From: Legionellaceae bacterium
GTDB taxonomy: Bacteria; Pseudomonadota; Gammaproteobacteria; Legionellales; Legionellaceae
NCBI GenBank assembly: GCA_029212465.1
Contig: JARGNV010000003.1
Span: 1-48,145, forward strand
DNA: 48,145 nucleotides
Direction of reading: 5' to 3'
In this document: piece by piece, positions 44,002 through 48,145 of the stretch
Layout: each line of letters starts with the position of its first letter
Position numbering within the stretch: the stretch's first letter is position 1
Program-made: the position numbers and the translations under genes
Notes under the pieces: generated by a model
What the model saw: only the letters and a program-made list of their open reading frames with translations
Databases searched by the model: none
Told to the model about the DNA's origin: nothing

Positions 44002-44778
44002 TTATTCACGAGACTTCACAACGACAGCGTCGCTAACGCCGAGCGCGCCGCGTGTATTTAAGTGCAGAGGACCAACATTCGCATAAATTTGGCTCGAGCT
44101 ACCGCCATCCAAATTTAATGCTTCTTCGCAATAAAGGGGGAACTTTTTCATCAGTTCAGCAAGCGCTGTTGTGCTCATAGCTGCATGTTCTGTGACGAGT
44201 AAAATAACTTGATTATTTTGTGTAATACCGAGTGCCGTGCGCTCTGCAATGCCGGGTTTTAGTTGTGGGATTTTACCATTTATAAGTAGGCGAGGACCAC
44301 TTTGAATCGCAAAATTGACGCTACGACTTTTTTCTTTATATTGAGATGCTCGCGCTAAATAGGGCTTTTTCCTAATTGTGTAAAAAACACCCCACCAACT
44401 GATGGGTTTAAGGGGTGTGTATCGATGATGATGCCCAACGCGTAAGCCAAGCGGATGATATTCGGTATCAAAAAATCCGCCATTAATGGCAATAAGCGCA
44501 TTACTATGTGTTGCCATCTCTTCAACAGATGCATGTGGTCTGGATAAATCACTTGCGGTGACTAAGTCGAGTTTTTGTTTGTGTAAGTTGATACGAAATA
44601 CGTGAACGTGTGCCCAAGGAATGAGTGGGTTGGGGGATAAATCACGATATTCAATGCCTGGAGCCAGTTTTTGCCAGCCTGCAGCAGATTGCGCAGTATG
44701 TGCGAAAAATAAACACGAAAGACTTAAAGCAATGAAATAAAAGCTTGAGTATAACGGTTTTTTAGTTTGCCTTAGCAT
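44002..44778 (-). CDS. Secreted phosphodiester glycosidase-family protein (DUF2233)
   Basis: A 258-residue protein of the NAGPA-like DUF2233 family. It has a signal peptide (SSFYFIALSLSCLFFAHTAQ, cleaved near AQSA). Family motifs follow: LIAINGGFFDTEYHPLG (about 95-111), IAERTALGIT (about 183) and ALNLDGGSSSQIY (about 222). Family members cleave or bind phosphodiester-linked sugars; the bacterial substrate is unknown. With a signal peptide and a T2SS in the same region it could be periplasmic or exported by that system. It diverges from pmbA over 55 bases. Confidence 0.88.
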   Translation of the reverse strand: MLRQTKKPLYSSFYFIALSLSCLFFAHTAQSAAGWQKLAPGIEYRDLSPNPLIPWAHVHVFRINLHKQKLDLVTASDLSRPHASVEEMATHSNALIAINGGFFDTEYHPLGLRVGHHHRYTPLKPISWWGVFYTIRKKPYLARASQYKEKSRSVNFAIQSGPRLLINGKIPQLKPGIAERTALGITQNNQVILLVTEHAAMSTTALAELMKKFPLYCEEALNLDGGSSSQIYANVGPLHLNTRGALGVSDAVVVKSRE

Positions 44779-44833
44779 GGTTATCTTGTATCCTTGTGTT
44801 CAGGCAATTAACCCTTACAGCAATAGGACTATC

Positions 44834-46177
44834 ATGCGAAATTTGTCGCAACAGATCAACCAAAAAACAGCATTAGAGCAATTAATGGAAACAGTTTTGG
44901 ACCGTTCGCGTGCTAATGGTGCAACAGATGCTGCAGTCTCTGTAAACCATGATGAAGGGTTTGGTGTTGATGTGCGTATGGGCGGAATTGAAACGGTTGC
45001 ATTTAGTGAAGAAAAAGGCGTTGCAGTTACGGTATATATTGGGCAACAAAAGGGAAGTGCAACTAGTAGTGATACATCTGATGCAGCGCTTGATGCGATG
45101 GTAGCAGCAGCTTGTGATATTGCTAAGGTCAGCGCAAAAGACCCATGTTTTGGTTTGCCTGACGCTGATTTAATTGAAATGCAGTATCCTGACTTGAACC
45201 TGCTTCATCCATGGGCGCTTAGTCCTGAAAAGGCAGGAGAACTTGCGCTTGCATGTGAAACAAAAGCGCTTGGATTAGACACGCGTGTTCATAATTCTGA
45301 TGGTGCCAATGTATCAACGTATTCGTTTTGTCATGGTTATGCGAATACACGCGGATTTTCAGGGGTGATTGAGAGTTCGCGCCATAGTTTAACATGCTCT
45401 TTGCTTGCAGAGGCCAATGGCAGTATGCAGCGTGACTATGCTTATACGACTGCAAGAACACCTGAGAAGTTAATGAGTGGTGATGATTTAGCAGCCTTAG
45501 CGGTTGAAAGGACGGTTGGTCGGTTATCGCCCCGTCAGTTAGAAACGCAAAAAGTGCCGGTTTTATTTTCTTCACGAGTATCTAGTAGCTTAATGGGGGC
45601 ATTTATTCAGGCAATTAGTGGCTCTAGTTTATATCGAAAACATTCGTTTTTGCTGGACAGTTTAGGCGAGACAATTTTTCCTGAAAATATGACTATCTTT
45701 GAAGATCCACACTTAATATGTGGGCTTGGTAGCTCACCGTTTGATGGCGAGGGGCTCATTACGCGTCCTAATGTATTCATTCAAGATGGCGTGTTGCAAC
45801 AGTATGTGCTGGGTAGTTATTCTGCAAGAAAACTAGGCCTTAAAACAACAGCAAATAGTAGTGGTGTGCATAACCTTACAGTCAAGCCAACTGCAGGTGA
45901 TTTGGACGAGCTGATTCAAACAATGCACCGTGGCCTATTAGTAACTGAGATGATGGGACAGGGTGTGAACGGTATTACGGGAGACTACTCACGTGGCGCC
46001 GCAGGATTTTGGGTTGAAGATGGAAAAGTTCAATATCCAGTTGATGAAGTGACTGTTGCTGGTAATTTAAAGGATATGTTTCGTCGTATTGTTGCAGTAG
46101 GCGCAGATATTAACCCCTCTATTTCTACACGCTGTGGCTCAATACTGATTGAAGAGATGACAGTTGCGGGTGGGTGA
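44834..46177 (+). CDS. pmbA: Metalloprotease PmbA/TldE
   Basis: A 447-residue TldE-type subunit that, with TldD, forms a protease able to process unfolded or modified peptides such as microcin precursors and the CcdA antitoxin. Family segments are VDVRMGGIETVAFSEEKGVAV near the N-terminus, and GLGSSPFDGEGLITRPNVFI and GVNGITGDYSRGAAGFWVEDG in the C-terminal domain. TldE itself lacks the HExxxH zinc site of TldD, and none is seen here. The ATG at 44834 follows AGGA; the frame opens further upstream but without a start signal. tldD is not in the window. Confidence 0.94.
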   Translation: MRNLSQQINQKTALEQLMETVLDRSRANGATDAAVSVNHDEGFGVDVRMGGIETVAFSEEKGVAVTVYIGQQKGSATSSDTSDAALDAMVAAACDIAKVSAKDPCFGLPDADLIEMQYPDLNLLHPWALSPEKAGELALACETKALGLDTRVHNSDGANVSTYSFCHGYANTRGFSGVIESSRHSLTCSLLAEANGSMQRDYAYTTARTPEKLMSGDDLAALAVERTVGRLSPRQLETQKVPVLFSSRVSSSLMGAFIQAISGSSLYRKHSFLLDSLGETIFPENMTIFEDPHLICGLGSSPFDGEGLITRPNVFIQDGVLQQYVLGSYSARKLGLKTTANSSGVHNLTVKPTAGDLDELIQTMHRGLLVTEMMGQGVNGITGDYSRGAAGFWVEDGKVQYPVDEVTVAGNLKDMFRRIVAVGADINPSISTRCGSILIEEMTVAGG

Positions 46178-46255
46178 TTGTGTGTCCCCGCCACAAGTCA
46201 CCGCACTATGTCATCTCAAAACTTAGCGCGCTTATACTCGTTTGTACTGGTTCTA

Positions 46256-46283
46256 CGAAAAATTACTGGGATTAAAACAGTAA
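46256..46283 (-). terminator. Weak intrinsic terminator after infA
   Basis: TTACTG and CAGTAA (46263-46268 and 46278-46283) form a six-pair AT-rich stem with a nine-base loop, followed on the minus strand by five T. The stem is short, so the call is tentative. Confidence 0.35.
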
Positions 46284-46294
46284 AAAGTATCGAA

Positions 46295-46516
46295 TTAAGT
46301 CTTATCACGAAAGGTGATGCGGCCTTTGGTTAAGTCATAAGGCGTTAGTTCAACTTTAACGGAGTCACCGGTTAAAATGCGGATGTAGTTTTTTCGCATC
46401 CTTCCAGATATATGTGCGGTAATAACATGTCCATTTTCAAGCTCGACACGAAACTTTGTGTTGGGAAGCGTATCGACGACGGTTCCGGTCATTTCAATAT
46501 GGTCTTCTTTTGCCAT
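46295..46516 (-). CDS. infA: Translation initiation factor IF-1
   Basis: A 73-residue OB-fold protein that binds the ribosomal A site during initiation. It is nearly identical to gammaproteobacterial IF-1 along its length: [40 protein letters not shown] and [19 protein letters not shown]. Stand-alone gene on the minus strand, convergent with pmbA. The divergent MFS promoter lies about 130 bases upstream. Confidence 0.98.
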   Translation of the reverse strand: MAKEDHIEMTGTVVDTLPNTKFRVELENGHVITAHISGRMRKNYIRILTGDSVKVELTPYDLTKGRITFRDKT

Positions 46517-46645
46517 TTAAGGGGTTCTCAAAAATCAAAACGCAGAAAAATCACATCTTGCACCAAAACCAGGGAGAAAGCAAGGTGATTCTTGGGGTTG
46601 TATCTGTAAAAAGCGTGGAAAAGTGTCTTTAAATTGTCCTAGTCA

Positions 46646-46675
46646 TTGACAACTAATTTTAAATTGGGGTGTAAT
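46646..46675 (+). promoter_or_regulatory. Sigma-70 promoter before MFS gene
   Basis: Perfect TTGACA at 46646-46651, 18 bases, then TGTAAT at 46670-46675. The start would fall near 46682, about 23 bases before the TTG start of the MFS gene, and probably also serves ruvC. Confidence 0.55.
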
Positions 46676-46704
46676 GATTTTTTTTAAAAACTTGTGGTGA
46701 TGTC

Positions 46705-48021
46705 TTGAGCAGTGAAGTCGTTTTTTCTAAAAACCATAAAAAATCAACAGCTTACTTTATTTTTATGCTTGCAACAGCATTCTATTTGTATGAATTCATT
46801 TTACAAGTAGCGCCTAGTGTTATGGCAGCACCCATTATGCAAGCGTTTGGCGTTTCTGCCACAGGTTTTGGGATGATTTCGGCTTTTTATTTTTATGCGT
46901 ATGCACCCATGCAGCTTCCTGCAGGTTTGTTATTTGATAGATATGGTCCACGGAAATTAATGACAGCAGCGATTATATTATGTGCTGCAGGCTCTGTTTT
47001 TTTTGCGTCTACTACAAGTATTGTAACTGCTGCAGCCGGACGTTTTATGATTGGCTTTGGCTCTGCTTTTTCTTTTATCGGTGCGTTGGTGCTCTTGTCG
47101 CGTTGGTTTCCACCATCTCACTTTGCAATTCTTGCAGGTATTGCACAATTTATGAGTTCAGCAGGGGCCATGTTTGGAGAGCGACCACTAGCAATGCTGA
47201 TTAAAGCAGTTGGCTGGCGTGATGCCAACTTTATTTTGGGAGGTGTTGGCTTTGTATTGGCAGCTCTGTTTTGGCTGTTTATTCGAGATTATCCCCATCA
47301 ACCCACACAATCTATGCCAAAACAGCGTTTTCGAGATGAGTGGAAACGTTTGCGTGCGGTTTGTGGCAGAAAATATACATGGATAACAGGTATATACGCA
47401 TGCACTATTTGGACACCTATCGCTGTTTTTGCGGGTCTTTGGGGAATTCCGTATCTTGAAGTGAAGTATGGCATAGGCCTTTTATCGGCATCTGTGATGT
47501 GCAGTATGATTTGGCTTGCGATAGGACTTGGGAGCCCTGTATTTGGATGGTTGAGTGATCGCTTTAAAAGTCGACGACTCATTTTAGGAACGAGCGCCTT
47601 ATTTGGCTTGGTTGCAACCACATGTGTGGTTTATGTGCCGGGCATTCCTATGCAGTGGATGTATGCCGTTTTGTTTTTGTTTGGGCTTGGCGCAACAGGA
47701 CAAACAATTAGTTTTGCGGTGGTTAAAGATAATAATGATCCAGGCCTTGTGGGAACTGCCTGTGGATTTAATAATTTGTCGGTTGTGATTGGAGCAGCTT
47801 TTTTTCAACCGATGGTTGGGGTTGTGCTGCACCATATTGGCGATGTTTCAATACGTGATGGTGTTTCTGTATATGGCTTACAAGGTTATCAGAAAGCCTT
47901 GCTTATCATGCCGTTAAGTTATTTAATTAATCTGTTATTGGTGTTATTTGTACTAAAAGAGTCTCATCCGGAGCATATAAAAAACGAAGGGCGCCTTTGT
48001 GACAGTTATATTGGGCATTGA
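46705..48021 (+). CDS. MFS transporter (paralogue of 22438-23733)
   Basis: A 438-residue, 12-helix major facilitator. [20 protein letters not shown] opens it, and [17 protein letters not shown] and [19 protein letters not shown] are the loop signatures in the two halves. It matches the other MFS protein here at the same positions. The likely start is TTG at 46705: the ATG at 46700 is out of frame and stops at once, and the next in-frame ATG falls inside the first helix. Its 3' end overlaps ruvC by 23 bases. Substrate unknown. Confidence 0.88.
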   Translation: MSSEVVFSKNHKKSTAYFIFMLATAFYLYEFILQVAPSVMAAPIMQAFGVSATGFGMISAFYFYAYAPMQLPAGLLFDRYGPRKLMTAAIILCAAGSVFFASTTSIVTAAAGRFMIGFGSAFSFIGALVLLSRWFPPSHFAILAGIAQFMSSAGAMFGERPLAMLIKAVGWRDANFILGGVGFVLAALFWLFIRDYPHQPTQSMPKQRFRDEWKRLRAVCGRKYTWITGIYACTIWTPIAVFAGLWGIPYLEVKYGIGLLSASVMCSMIWLAIGLGSPVFGWLSDRFKSRRLILGTSALFGLVATTCVVYVPGIPMQWMYAVLFLFGLGATGQTISFAVVKDNNDPGLVGTACGFNNLSVVIGAAFFQPMVGVVLHHIGDVSIRDGVSVYGLQGYQKALLIMPLSYLINLLLVLFVLKESHPEHIKNEGRLCDSYIGH

Positions 48022-48145
48022 TCCAGGTTCACGCATTACAGGCTATGGCTTAATACGCGCTATTGGAAGTGATTTAAAGTATTTAGACAGTGGTTGTATA
48101 CGAACAACAGCTAAGGCAGATTTAAGCATACGCTTACTGGACATT
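47999..48145 (+). CDS. ruvC: Crossover junction endodeoxyribonuclease RuvC (5' part)
   Basis: Forty-nine codons are present; the gene leaves the right edge. Translation from GTG 47999 gives [19 protein letters not shown], the RuvC N-terminus with the first catalytic Asp in GIDPGS. RuvC cuts Holliday junctions with RuvAB. An AAGGG precedes the GTG at good spacing. The start lies within the last codons of the MFS gene in another frame. yebC, the usual upstream neighbour, is not there. Confidence 0.95.
   Translation, partial: MTVILGIDPGSRITGYGLIRAIGSDLKYLDSGCIRTTAKADLSIRLLDI

Noticed and set aside
1-48145. Insertion sequence, prophage, CRISPR array or integron
   Set aside because: No transposase, integrase, phage gene or regularly spaced repeats are seen; the only tandem repeat is the GroEL GGM tail.

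Overview
The window looks like a chromosomal segment of a gammaproteobacterium from the Legionellales (Legionella, Coxiella or Berkiella-like). Three kinds of evidence point there. Housekeeping proteins such as IF-1, GroESL, RlmD-RelA, YciO and NrdAB are of gammaproteobacterial type. The type II secretion genes gspD-gspE stand as an isolated pair, as lspDE does in Legionella. Scattered among them are effector-like genes: a Wip-type PPP phosphatase, an ankyrin protein with a membrane tail, a HAD-motif protein with a PmrA-like box, and several orphan proteins. The DNA is moderately AT-rich by eye and densely coded. No gene-free stretch exceeds 300 bases, and I see no insertion sequence, prophage or CRISPR array.

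Layout. 1-1373 (minus): ybeY, corC and the first codons of a CpxR-like response regulator, overlapping head to tail. 1453-3572: a Cys-rich secreted peptide, a charged orphan, and a hypoxanthine-phosphoribosyltransferase-like domain with unusual extensions. 3649-11938 (plus): a tight run of yciO, trpS, rluB, rlmD, relA, a flavin monooxygenase and an FAH-family enzyme. 11966-15890: dsbD (minus) diverging from groES-groEL, with a sigma-32-like promoter between them and a strong terminator after groEL. 16025-22423: a Dps-like ferritin, an ankyrin effector candidate, a site-2 protease, dinB, a HAD-motif effector candidate, a lysine-rich orphan, and an AstE-like protein that has lost zinc ligands and leads into an MFS gene. 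22438-30134: MFS, an acidic orphan, gloB, a small acidic protein, folD, truA, glnS-cysS and tRNA-Met(CAT). 30231-33974: gspD-gspE. 34036-39806: four orphan or effector-like genes around a Bcr-type MFS exporter. 39863-43950: nrdA-nrdB with a promoter and paired NrdR-like boxes. 44002-48145: a DUF2233 secreted protein, pmbA, infA, an MFS paralogue and the 5' end of ruvC.

How it fits together. Core translation, RNA modification, folate, dNTP and stress genes form the backbone. Into it are set genes that suggest an intracellular lifestyle: signalling (a CpxR-like regulator and a putative PmrA site), a type II secretion outer-membrane and ATPase pair, probable type IV effectors, and several MFS carriers. 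The most interesting candidates are the Wip-like phosphatase and its neighbours (34036-39806), the HAD-motif gene behind the PmrA-like box (19504-20771), the extended HPRT-like protein (2520-3572) and the degenerate AstE-like protein (21404-22423). Effector status is inference from domain type and context; no dot/icm gene lies in the window.
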